From Pseudoalteromonas ulvae UL12 (lineage in GTDB: Bacteria; Pseudomonadota; Gammaproteobacteria; Enterobacterales; Alteromonadaceae), in the NCBI RefSeq assembly GCF_014925405.1, contig NZ_AQHJ01000030.1, positions 186,001 through 250,000 of the forward strand: DNA of 64,000 nucleotides, read 5' to 3'. The notes under the pieces are model-generated. The model ran no database searches. It worked only from the letters and a program-made list of their open reading frames with translations, and was not told where the DNA came from. The position numbers were made by a program, and so were the translations under genes. Positions 1 through 7,491 of this stretch are shown one piece after another (the first letter of the stretch is position 1; every line of letters begins with the position of its first letter).

Positions 1-1
1 T

Positions 2-841
2 TTAGGGCCGGTACATTGGTACATAGACTCAAGCACAGGACAGGGCGGTTTGTATCAAATGAAAAATGAGATCGCACAAGTTGCGCTAGCATTTGATCGC
101 AGTGATAGCGAACAACTTCAGCGCTTACAGCAAGGATCTTCGGGAAAAATTATGTTTGATCCGACCTTAGATCGTGCCCTCACCATCAAGATAGCCGAAG
201 AGTCCCTGTGGGATCACATTCAAAAAGGTGGGGTGTGGGTCTTACCTATTTTGATCTTTGGGGTCTTTGCCTTATTCATTTCTTTTGCAAAAAGCATTCA
301 GTTATGGCGTTTACCTGCGGTACAGCCAGCACTAAGTACACGTTTGGCTCATATTTTTGCTCAGAAAGATCAACAAAGTGTGAACCAAGAATTAGCGCAG
401 CTCAAGAGCCAGCTTGGAGATTCGATGCAAGGGCAACTACTTGACATAACGGCCAATACAAAAATAGGGCCCAGCCGAGATGATCAGCTTTTTGCGGCAC
501 TGCTGCATCATAAGCATCGCTTAGATTATTGGCTTGGTGCCATTGCGATTACCGCTGCTGTTGCTCCTTTGCTTGGGTTGCTTGGGACAGTGAGTGGCAT
601 GATTGAAACATTCAAGCTGATGACTTTGTTTGGTGCGGGCGATCCTGCCGCTGTTTCGGGCGGGATCTCTGAGGCATTGGTGACCACTGAGCTTGGTTTA
701 GTTGTCGCGATCCCAGCTTTGTTATGCCATGCATTGTTATCGCGCCGTGCAAAAACGTATTACGGTGATCTTGAAAGTTGCGCAGTGAATTTAAGCCAGT
801 TAGGCGCAGTCGAACAGAGCACATTGAAGGAGGCGGCATAA
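2..841 (+). CDS. ExbB/TolQ-type proton channel subunit, 5' end outside window
   Basis: The frame is open from base 2 with no stop, so the gene begins before the window; a TTG at 50 is only an internal codon. The visible 279 residues hold a soluble stretch, one membrane helix (about residues 75-95 of the visible part), a cytoplasmic loop, then two further helices with the MotA/TolQ/ExbB signature (APLLGLLGTVSGMIETF). This matches the C-terminal part of the long ExbB-like proteins that work with DUF3450 proteins in TonB2-type systems and use the proton gradient to energise TonB. It overlaps the next gene by one base (TAATG), with AAGGAGG at 827-833 serving the next start. The upstream DUF3450 partner is expected but lies outside the window. 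Confidence 0.85.
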   Translation, partial: LGPVHWYIDSSTGQGGLYQMKNEIAQVALAFDRSDSEQLQRLQQGSSGKIMFDPTLDRALTIKIAEESLWDHIQKGGVWVLPILIFGVFALFISFAKSIQLWRLPAVQPALSTRLAHIFAQKDQQSVNQELAQLKSQLGDSMQGQLLDITANTKIGPSRDDQLFAALLHHKHRLDYWLGAIAITAAVAPLLGLLGTVSGMIETFKLMTLFGAGDPAAVSGGISEALVTTELGLVVAIPALLCHALLSRRAKTYYGDLESCAVNLSQLGAVEQSTLKEAA

Positions 842-1218
842 TGCAATCATTTGATAATATTGTAGTTTGGGCCATGTTAACGTTAGCTTTATTTGTGTAC
901 TACAAATTGTGTTTATTGATGGTAGTTCGGCCAAGTAGCCTGAATACCGAACAAAAAAAGCAATGGTCACAAACCGTGGGCTGCCTAATCAATGCTTTGC
1001 CATTGTTGGGGTTGCTTGGGACCATTATGGGGTTGCTACAGTCATTTTATGCGATGTCATTAGGCGACAGTTTCTCGGCCAGCAGCGTGCTTAGCCAAGG
1101 TATTGCTAGTGCATTATGGACCACGCAATTGGGCTTAGTATTAGCGGTTCCTGCTTGGTTAATGTTGACTTATTTTAATAATTTAGTGCAAAAAGCGAGC
1201 TTGGCTGATGCGCGCTAA
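841..1218 (+). CDS. ExbB2-like proton channel protein
   Basis: A 125-residue inner-membrane protein with three predicted helices and the MotA/TolQ/ExbB motif (ALPLLGLLGTIMGLLQSFY). It is the short ExbB that forms the proton channel with ExbD. The ATG at 841 was chosen over an earlier in-frame start because a strong AAGGAGG lies 7 bases upstream and the upstream gene ends at 841. It overlaps exbD by 11 bases, so translation is probably coupled. Having a long and a short ExbB side by side is the known arrangement of TonB2-type clusters. Confidence 0.85.
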   Translation: MQSFDNIVVWAMLTLALFVYYKLCLLMVVRPSSLNTEQKKQWSQTVGCLINALPLLGLLGTIMGLLQSFYAMSLGDSFSASSVLSQGIASALWTTQLGLVLAVPAWLMLTYFNNLVQKASLADAR

Positions 1219-1609
1219 TTTGAAAAATCGCTTAGAGCAACAGCAGCAAAACATTGATTTATCGCCCTTGCTGGATGTGGTGTTCATTTTGTTAATCTTC
1301 TTTATCGTGACCACAGTATTTGTCAAAGAAACCGGAGTTGAAGTTGATAAACCCCAAGCAATTTCAACCGCTAAGCTAGAGCGAAATATCATCATGCTGG
1401 CGATTACTAATCAGGGAGAGGTGATTTACGATGGCAGTAATATTGGCGTCGCAGGGGTTAGAAATACCGTTGCGCATTTATTAAAAAATCGCGCCCTGCC
1501 AGTGGTGATCCAAGCTGACAAACTCGTTCCAACAGAGCTGTTAGTGCAAGTATTGGATGAAAGTAAATTGGCAGGTGCTGCCAGTGTCAGTATTGCGACG
1601 ATCCCCTAA
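1208..1609 (+). CDS. ExbD/TolR family biopolymer transport protein
   Basis: A 133-residue protein with a short cytoplasmic N-terminus, one membrane helix that includes the key Asp (LSPLLDVVFILLIFFIVTTV) and a periplasmic domain, the standard ExbD/TolR plan. The Asp in the helix is the expected proton-relay residue. It starts inside the end of the upstream exbB2 and ends 1 base before the tonB ATG. Together with both ExbB proteins it should couple the proton-motive force to TonB. Confidence 0.88.
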   Translation: MRANLKNRLEQQQQNIDLSPLLDVVFILLIFFIVTTVFVKETGVEVDKPQAISTAKLERNIIMLAITNQGEVIYDGSNIGVAGVRNTVAHLLKNRALPVVIQADKLVPTELLVQVLDESKLAGAASVSIATIP

Positions 1610-1610
1610 G

Positions 1611-2246
1611 ATGAAATTAAAACGTCATCATGTTTATGCCGTGTTGCTGGCATTGTTGTGTGTCAGCTCGGCTGTGTCGTTGTTATTTATTAATCAATGG
1701 TTTAGTGATCAAGCTGAGCGAACGGTGGTGGTTAGAGAGGTTGAATTGACGGCGTTGGCACCTCCACCACCTCCGCCACCGACCACTCAGCAACCAACAC
1801 CTCCCGAAGCGTTAACTTTAGCAGTAGAAGGTCAAGGCCCAGCTGTTGAAATAAGCTTAGTCGCACCTGTCGCCCTCAAAATGGATACGCACGTTCCGAC
1901 CCCTCAAATGAATGTCGAACCGGACTGGCAAAGCCAACTTGATATTGATTGGCAAGCATTTGGTTTGAATGATCTGGATGGTTTACCGCAACTCCTAACC
2001 CCAATTAAGGCTGCGTTTCCCAATAGTTTAGTGCGAAAAGGCGTGCATCAAGCGGTGGTCAAGTTGGATGTGTTTATTGATGAGCAAGGTCAGATTAGCT
2101 TAATTTCAATAGCGCATAATCCGTATCCAGAATTAAACAACGCGATTGATAAAATTATAAAATCATCGCGTTTCAGTATACCGAAAAAAAATGGTGAGGC
2201 GGTCAAAGCGCGCTTTATCTGGCCTGTGGAATTTAAAAAATCATGA
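1611..2246 (+). CDS. TonB family energy transducer
   Basis: A 211-residue protein with an N-terminal membrane anchor (about residues 8-27), a proline-rich segment (about 45-62, including a run of seven prolines) and a C-terminal TonB domain (about 145-210) ending in FIWPVEFK. TonB spans the periplasm and opens outer-membrane receptors for iron complexes or other scarce nutrients. ATG 1611 was chosen because it directly follows the exbD stop; an earlier in-frame start would lie deep inside exbD. Its stop overlaps the next start (ATGA). Confidence 0.85.
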   Translation: MKLKRHHVYAVLLALLCVSSAVSLLFINQWFSDQAERTVVVREVELTALAPPPPPPPTTQQPTPPEALTLAVEGQGPAVEISLVAPVALKMDTHVPTPQMNVEPDWQSQLDIDWQAFGLNDLDGLPQLLTPIKAAFPNSLVRKGVHQAVVKLDVFIDEQGQISLISIAHNPYPELNNAIDKIIKSSRFSIPKKNGEAVKARFIWPVEFKKS

Positions 2247-3598
2247 AATTGAAACTTATAAAATGTGTGGTTGGCGCAATTGTGTGTGCCGTATCAAGTG
2301 TTGCTCAGGCACAAGTCAATCAGGTCAGTGTTATACTCGAGCCTCCAGTATGGGCATTTAAAGCTGATACTGTGGTCATTCCCAATCATGAAGCGCGCTT
2401 AACACCCAACGAGCAGCCTTTGGCTGAGCGGCTCAAACCATTGTTGACGAACGCCGATTATCACAGTGCAGCAAGCTTACTTGAGGGATATAAAAGCACC
2501 ACTAAAAGCGCAGCGTTGTGGCAATTAACCGGGCAGGTTTATCTAGCACTTGAACAATATGCTAAAGCCGAAGAGGCTTTATTAATCGCACTTAAACAAG
2601 CTCCGGGATTAAGCCGTTCGCACCGTAGTTTAGCGGTCATTTACCTGCAATTAAAAGACTACCACAAGGCGCACTTTCACATTGGTCAAGCCATTGCGTT
2701 GGGCCATCATGATGCGCAGTTATTTGGTCAACTTGCCTATATCAACATGCAAAACCATCAACCTTGGGCAGCAATAAGTGGGTATCAACGGGCGTTGTTA
2801 CTTGAGCCAAATAATCAACAATGGCAGCAAGGGTTAATGGCTTCATTGATTCAGTCGCAGCAATTTTCAGCGGCGCATGCGCTTGTGATGGATTTAATTG
2901 CCAACGATGAAAATAATGCCAACTTATGGCTCAGGCGTGGGCAAATTGCCCTCAATCTACAGCAGTTTGAGCAAGCGCTGTCTAGTTTTGAAATGGCGTT
3001 GCGTTTAGGTGATACGCAAGTCAATAATCGCTTACTGACCGCACAGCTTCATATCCAACATGGTTCAGTCGCTCGCGCCAGCACGCTTTTAAAAGATGTA
3101 CTTCGCCAAGATGCGCTTCAGTTTAGTCTGTTGCATCCAACATTTTCTTGGTTGTTACAGCAGCAACATTATGAAGAAGCCGAGCAACTACTGACAACAA
3201 TTGCTGATGTAGGCACGTTAACTGTGTTTGACCAAAGTCGTTATTATGCGTTTAAAGGTCAGCTGGCAGCAAAGAAGGGTTCAATCAAGCAAGCGTTAAA
3301 ATGGTATGAACAATCATTATTGCTAGATAGCAATAATGGCGAAGTGTTATTGGCGCTGGCTGAGCATTTTTCAACGCAAAATGCGTATAGTCGCGCTGAG
3401 CTCTATTATATTCGAGCCGCCGTGATTGGCGCAGTGAAAGAGCAAGCGTTGCTTGGGCACGCCCAACTAGAAATTAACCAGCAAGATTATGGCAGTGCGA
3501 TTGTGCTGCTCAATAAAGTGTTGGCACATAACCCAAATCGACTCGATTTGAAGCAGAATATCGCAATATTACAGCGATTACACAGTCAGGCTAGTTGA
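2243..3598 (+). CDS. Periplasmic TPR-repeat protein of the TonB cluster
   Basis: A 451-residue protein with a signal peptide (cleavage likely after AVSSVAQA, residue 23) and about ten helical repeats with the TPR pattern (for example ALWQLTGQVYLALEQYAKAE). TPR proteins commonly follow tonB in TonB2-type clusters and are thought to act as periplasmic scaffolds; the partner here is unknown. The start overlaps the tonB stop by four bases, so the two are probably translationally coupled. Confidence 0.75.
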   Translation: MKLKLIKCVVGAIVCAVSSVAQAQVNQVSVILEPPVWAFKADTVVIPNHEARLTPNEQPLAERLKPLLTNADYHSAASLLEGYKSTTKSAALWQLTGQVYLALEQYAKAEEALLIALKQAPGLSRSHRSLAVIYLQLKDYHKAHFHIGQAIALGHHDAQLFGQLAYINMQNHQPWAAISGYQRALLLEPNNQQWQQGLMASLIQSQQFSAAHALVMDLIANDENNANLWLRRGQIALNLQQFEQALSSFEMALRLGDTQVNNRLLTAQLHIQHGSVARASTLLKDVLRQDALQFSLLHPTFSWLLQQQHYEEAEQLLTTIADVGTLTVFDQSRYYAFKGQLAAKKGSIKQALKWYEQSLLLDSNNGEVLLALAEHFSTQNAYSRAELYYIRAAVIGAVKEQALLGHAQLEINQQDYGSAIVLLNKVLAHNPNRLDLKQNIAILQRLHSQAS

Positions 3599-4665
3599 TG
3601 AAACCGTTCGATACACCCCCTCAGGATATTGTTTCACTGCATGATTATCGCCGCTATGCAGCAAAAATACTGCCTGCAAATGCATGGCACTATATTGATG
3701 GTGCCAGTGCGGATGAATTGACTGCGCAACACAATCAGCACGCATTTAGTCGGTTTCACTTGAAACAACGCGTACTCAATGGCGTTACAAAAGTCGATAC
3801 GAAAGTGCGGTTACTCACAGAAGATCATGCCTTTCCTTTGTTATTAGCACCGGTTGCGTATCAAAAATTAGCGCATCCAAGCGGTGAAGTGGGGGTGATG
3901 CAAGCGGCCGCGGCGCAAGACATTGGTTATGTACTCAGTACACTTGCGAGCACCCTTTTAGGCGAGGTTATTAAATATAAAGCCAGTAATTCTGCTTGGT
4001 TTCAGTTGTATATACAGCCGCAATGGTCACAGACTTTGCAGTTAATTGAACAAGCTGAAATGGCTGGTTACTCGGCGTTGGTGATCACCGTTGATGCGCC
4101 AATCAATGGTTTAAGAAACCGCGAACAGCGAGTGGGCTTTTGTTTGCCTGACGGTATTGCCGCGGTCAATATCCAAGGAGGAAATCAACCTAGCAGTTTA
4201 GAGGCGTGTTTAGCTGTCGCACCGACTTGGCAGACCATTGAAAAGATAATCAGTGCAACAAAATTGCCTGTTATTCTAAAAGGTATCTCTTGCGTTGAAG
4301 ATGCCCGCTTGGCTAAGCAGCTTCATTTATCAGGAATTGTGGTGTCTAACCACGGTGGCCGTGTGCTCGACTCTACAGCGCCTAGTATCAATACCTTAAG
4401 AGCAATTCGTGAGGAAGTCGGTCAGGAAATGACTGTATTACTCGATAGTGGTATTCGTCGGGGGACCGATGTGGTGAAAGCTCTGGCCCTTGGGGCAAAT
4501 GCGGTAATGATTGGCCGACCTATGATGTATGCTTTGGCGACAGCTGGCCCGTTAGGCGTGGCGCATATGCTGCGAATACTCAAAGATGAAATACAAATGA
4601 CAATGGCATTATGTGGTTGTGAGAATGTCGGGAAAATTAGTGGGGATATTTTACATGATTACTGA
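3598..4665 (+). CDS. FMN-dependent alpha-hydroxy-acid oxidising enzyme
   Basis: A 355-residue protein of the family of L-lactate dehydrogenase LldD, glycolate oxidase and lactate oxidase. These FMN enzymes oxidise 2-hydroxy acids to 2-oxo acids. Visible motifs are the N-terminal Y-x-D-G substrate region (HYIDGASADE), the active-site His in SNHGGR (His252) and the C-terminal phosphate-binding part (DSGIRRGTDVVKALALGA, IGRPMMYA). The substrate cannot be read from sequence; no lactate permease is adjacent. The ATG at 3598 shares a base with the TPR gene stop (TGATG); a TTG one codon earlier is the alternative. Being coupled to a TonB operon is unusual for this family. Confidence 0.82.
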   Translation: MKPFDTPPQDIVSLHDYRRYAAKILPANAWHYIDGASADELTAQHNQHAFSRFHLKQRVLNGVTKVDTKVRLLTEDHAFPLLLAPVAYQKLAHPSGEVGVMQAAAAQDIGYVLSTLASTLLGEVIKYKASNSAWFQLYIQPQWSQTLQLIEQAEMAGYSALVITVDAPINGLRNREQRVGFCLPDGIAAVNIQGGNQPSSLEACLAVAPTWQTIEKIISATKLPVILKGISCVEDARLAKQLHLSGIVVSNHGGRVLDSTAPSINTLRAIREEVGQEMTVLLDSGIRRGTDVVKALALGANAVMIGRPMMYALATAGPLGVAHMLRILKDEIQMTMALCGCENVGKISGDILHDY

Positions 4666-4687
4666 GCCAAAGAGAGAGTTTGGCTCA
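4663..4687. terminator. Hairpin at the end of the TonB operon
   Basis: TGAGCCAAA (4663-4671) pairs with TTTGGCTCA (4679-4687), a 9-bp perfect stem with a 7-base loop that includes the stop codon of the oxidase gene. No T-run follows on either strand, so it may be an RNA-stabilising hairpin rather than an intrinsic terminator. Confidence 0.45.
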
Positions 4688-4702
4688 GATCTGACGGCTC
4701 AA

Positions 4703-4912
4703 TTAGTTGTATCCTAATACAAAAACAGGCTCTTTTGTTTCTGGAGTCGATGATTGACCGCAGTAAGCTTCTTTGAGCGCTTCTAGCTGCTGTTCTTGGG
4801 CAGCAAACAGATTGAGCACTTCTGTTCGATATTCGCAGCTAGTTTCAAATAACTCTTGATCAACTAATGGGTAAAAACTTTCTAATTTTTGGCAAAGTGA
4901 AATATGTACCAT
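4703..4912 (-). CDS. Small protein of unknown function (69 aa)
   Basis: I do not recognise this protein. The ATG at 4912 is preceded by GAGGAG at a 7-base spacing, which decides the start over the GTG at 4981. The product is acidic, predicted mostly helical, without signal peptide or membrane segment, and has three cysteines. It stands alone, convergent with the TonB operon. Confidence 0.55.
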   Translation of the reverse strand: MVHISLCQKLESFYPLVDQELFETSCEYRTEVLNLFAAQEQQLEALKEAYCGQSSTPETKEPVFVLGYN

Positions 4913-5155
4913 AATAACGCTCCTCAGTGTGCTAACACTTTTAAGTAATTCACACTTTAACAGTAGCAGATCTTGTGCCACTGTCTAACCAACTGATTTA
5001 CATCGTGATGCGTTATTCGAGAGGTTTCTTGCGAGGCAAAATGCAATTTTTTAGTGCAAATAGCCACTTAGTTGGTGCATTGATGCGCTTACTTTATGGC
5101 AACCCGCGTATTTTTTTATGTTAATCTGCTTTTTATTTGCTCTTAGAGAGTCAGC

Positions 5156-5755
5156 ATGTCGCTCCCTCCTTTTTCACAAGCGTGTGAAAATAATAAACAG
5201 GCTATTTTATCGCTATTAACTGAGGTGTTCAGTTCGACTCGCCATGTGCTTGAAGTGGGCTCTGGCACCGGTCAGCATGCGGTTTTTTTTGCTCAGCACC
5301 TCCCTCATCTCATTTGGCAAACCAGTGATCTAACCATTAATCATGATGGAATTAATGCATGGATAGCCGAGTATCCCAGTCCTAACTTAGTGTCGCCCTT
5401 AGCATTAGATGTCACACAAAAGTGGCCTTGTGGTGAAGTTGACGGTATTTTTACCGCCAATACCTTACATATTATGGCGTGGTCAATCGTAGCGCTCTTT
5501 TTTGCTGGAGTAGCTGAAAACTTACAACAAGGTGGGCGCTTGGTTATTTATGGGCCGTTTAAATACCAAGGGTGCTTTACCAGTGACAGTAATGCCGATT
5601 TTGATTGCTGGTTAAAAGCTCATGATCCGGCCAGAGGTGTGCGTGATATAGAGGCTATTTTGGCATTGGCGGCAACGGCTGGGCTGACACTGTTAAGTGA
5701 TACGGCAATGCCAGCAAACAATCAGTTGTTGGTGTTTGAGAAAACTCAGAGTTAA
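5156..5755 (+). CDS. DUF938 family SAM-dependent methyltransferase
   Basis: A 199-residue protein opening with the DUF938 pattern (PFSQACENNKQAIL) followed by the SAM-binding glycine motif VLEVGSGTGQHAVFFA (about residues 32-47), then the acidic LALDVTQ segment and FTANTLHIM. The Rossmann methyltransferase fold is clear; the substrate for this family is not established to my knowledge. Its stop codon overlaps the stop of the convergent downstream gene (5752-5755). Confidence 0.8.
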   Translation: MSLPPFSQACENNKQAILSLLTEVFSSTRHVLEVGSGTGQHAVFFAQHLPHLIWQTSDLTINHDGINAWIAEYPSPNLVSPLALDVTQKWPCGEVDGIFTANTLHIMAWSIVALFFAGVAENLQQGGRLVIYGPFKYQGCFTSDSNADFDCWLKAHDPARGVRDIEAILALAATAGLTLLSDTAMPANNQLLVFEKTQS

Positions 5756-6108
5756 TGTGTCTCTCGTGTTTTTTGTTTCAATCTTCCGTATAAATCGTGG
5801 GCTATTAATCCAAGCGGCATTAATAACAATAAATTAATGAAAGGGGCGACATACAGGTTGAGCAGCATGCCAAAATTGACACCAGCTTGCTGATCGTCAC
5901 TGGATATGAATAACAGTATGTCTAAACAAACAGGTAGCAATGCGCCCCAAAAAGCCAGTTGATAGCGTTTGGTGAGGTAAAAATACCCACAAATCAAATA
6001 GGGGAGCCAAGCTAAAATCATTAAGGGACTTGAAAACGAGAATAAAGGAAGAATCAAACCACACATTAGTGCTATTCGCGCTTTTTGTTTCACGATGCAA
6101 TCCAGCAA
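5752..6108 (-). CDS. Small multi-pass membrane protein of unknown function
   Basis: A 118-residue hydrophobic protein with about three or four predicted membrane helices and a basic C-terminus (RLKQKTRETH). No family is recognised. The start is uncertain: TTG at 6108 has no good ribosome-binding site and a GTG five codons later is possible. It lies between the DUF938 gene (convergent, overlapping stops) and the acyltransferase-like gene upstream on the same strand. Confidence 0.5.
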   Translation of the reverse strand: MLDCIVKQKARIALMCGLILPLFSFSSPLMILAWLPYLICGYFYLTKRYQLAFWGALLPVCLDILLFISSDDQQAGVNFGMLLNLYVAPFINLLLLMPLGLIAHDLYGRLKQKTRETH

Positions 6109-6139
6109 AAGTTGGAGTTGTTCACATTAGCAATATTCA

Positions 6140-7279
6140 TTAAATAGGTACATCTTTTTTAAAAGGCAGTAATGTTAAGCATTGCTGCTGATACTGGCGT
6201 AAATGAGTGGTTTCACGATCAATAAAATGACCAATTGCGGCGCTAAATTCAGGATGGATAATGGCATGATTCGAATAGGTAAATACCGCTTCAAAACCCC
6301 GCATAATTTTATGTTCACCTTGTGCGCCAGCATGAAAACACGCTAACCCATGTTTAATGCAATATTCAATCCCTTGGTAATAACAGAGCTCAAAATGAAG
6401 AAAATTATAATGCTCTTTGGCTCCCCAGTAGCGGCCAAATAGGGTATCGTGACTTTTTAAGCTTAAGGTGGCGGCGATGATATCGTGATCCTTTTTAGCC
6501 ACCATAATAACTAACTTATCGCGCAAGTTGTGCTGCAGCTGACGAAAAAAATTCTGATTGAAATAGCCCAAATGCCCCGAGCGTTTCAAATAGGTTTGTT
6601 GGTAAAAAATCGTGAATTGATCCATAAGCTCTGTGGTAATGTCGTCGCCTTCGAGCCATTGAATGATTAAGTTATCTGCCAATGCCTTTTGTCGCTCTTT
6701 TTTGAGCGTTTTTCGTCGTCGAGCAGTAAAGCGAGCTAAAAAATGCTCAAAATCAAGGTAACCTTGATTGAACCATTGAAATTGCACTCCAATACGTTGC
6801 AAGGTGTTGTGCTCTCTGAGTTGGTCGCTTTGTTCTTTGGGCAAAAAATTCACATGCCAGCCTGACCAACCATGTTGTTGGCAATGATTGTTAAGAGTAT
6901 CGCTAATGTATTGGATTAAGGGAACATTGAGCTCTTGGCAGCCAATGCGCGTGCCACTGACTGGGCTAAAGGGCACGCCACACACCCATTTTGGGTAGTA
7001 TGTTAAGCCATGTTGTTCATAGGCTTCTGCCCACGACCAATCAAACACGTATTCGCCATATGAATGGGTTTTTAAATAACCCGGTAAAATAGCAACGACC
7101 ACAGATTCTTGATAAATCACTAAATGCTGTGCATGCCAGCCAGATTGTATACTCGCAGCGCCACTTTGCTGACAGGCTAGCAAAAAAGCATGGCTAACCA
7201 GCGGATCAGACTCAAACAGGGCATCCCAGATAGCAGGGGCGATATTGCTTAAGTCATCAATAAATTGGTGGTGAAACAT
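6140..7279 (-). CDS. GNAT/FemAB-like acyltransferase (DUF482/COG3146)
   Basis: A 379-residue protein matching the COG3146 family. Visible signatures are the basic RRKTLKKERQKA segment, RYWGAKEHYNFLHFELCYY and GAQGEHKIMRGFEA near the C-terminus. The fold is a double GNAT resembling FemAB peptidoglycan aminoacyl transferases; the substrate is not known. The ATG at 7279 (TAGG about 8 bases upstream) fits the family N-terminus (FIDDLSNIAPAIWDAL) better than the TTG at 7339. Confidence 0.75.
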   Translation of the reverse strand: MFHHQFIDDLSNIAPAIWDALFESDPLVSHAFLLACQQSGAASIQSGWHAQHLVIYQESVVVAILPGYLKTHSYGEYVFDWSWAEAYEQHGLTYYPKWVCGVPFSPVSGTRIGCQELNVPLIQYISDTLNNHCQQHGWSGWHVNFLPKEQSDQLREHNTLQRIGVQFQWFNQGYLDFEHFLARFTARRRKTLKKERQKALADNLIIQWLEGDDITTELMDQFTIFYQQTYLKRSGHLGYFNQNFFRQLQHNLRDKLVIMVAKKDHDIIAATLSLKSHDTLFGRYWGAKEHYNFLHFELCYYQGIEYCIKHGLACFHAGAQGEHKIMRGFEAVFTYSNHAIIHPEFSAAIGHFIDRETTHLRQYQQQCLTLLPFKKDVPI

Positions 7280-7421
7280 ATTAAACCTATCGTCAGTCTG
7301 GTGTTTCTGGAGTGTGAATATTAAACGCTTTGGGTTCAATCACAAATAAGCACCTTGACGTTTGTGGCTATGATTTGCAAGCAATAAACAGTAGCCGTGT
7401 ATTTTAGCTATGAACTTAGAT

Positions 7422-7479
7422 CTGTTGCTTTTTCGAGGTTAAGTTTTATTCAAGATAAAAGCGTTTGTATCGTACAGAG
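7422..7479. repeat. Decayed half-copy of the MITE-like element
   Basis: This 58-base stretch aligns without gaps to the left end of the elements at 27301 and 37054, sharing GAGGTTAA and AGATAAAAG and the TTTTATTC/TTTTGTTC block, with roughly ten mismatches. The right end and the inverted repeat are missing. It sits just downstream of the hybrid kinase stop. Confidence 0.5.
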
Positions 7480-7491
7480 AGCTGTAAAGCT

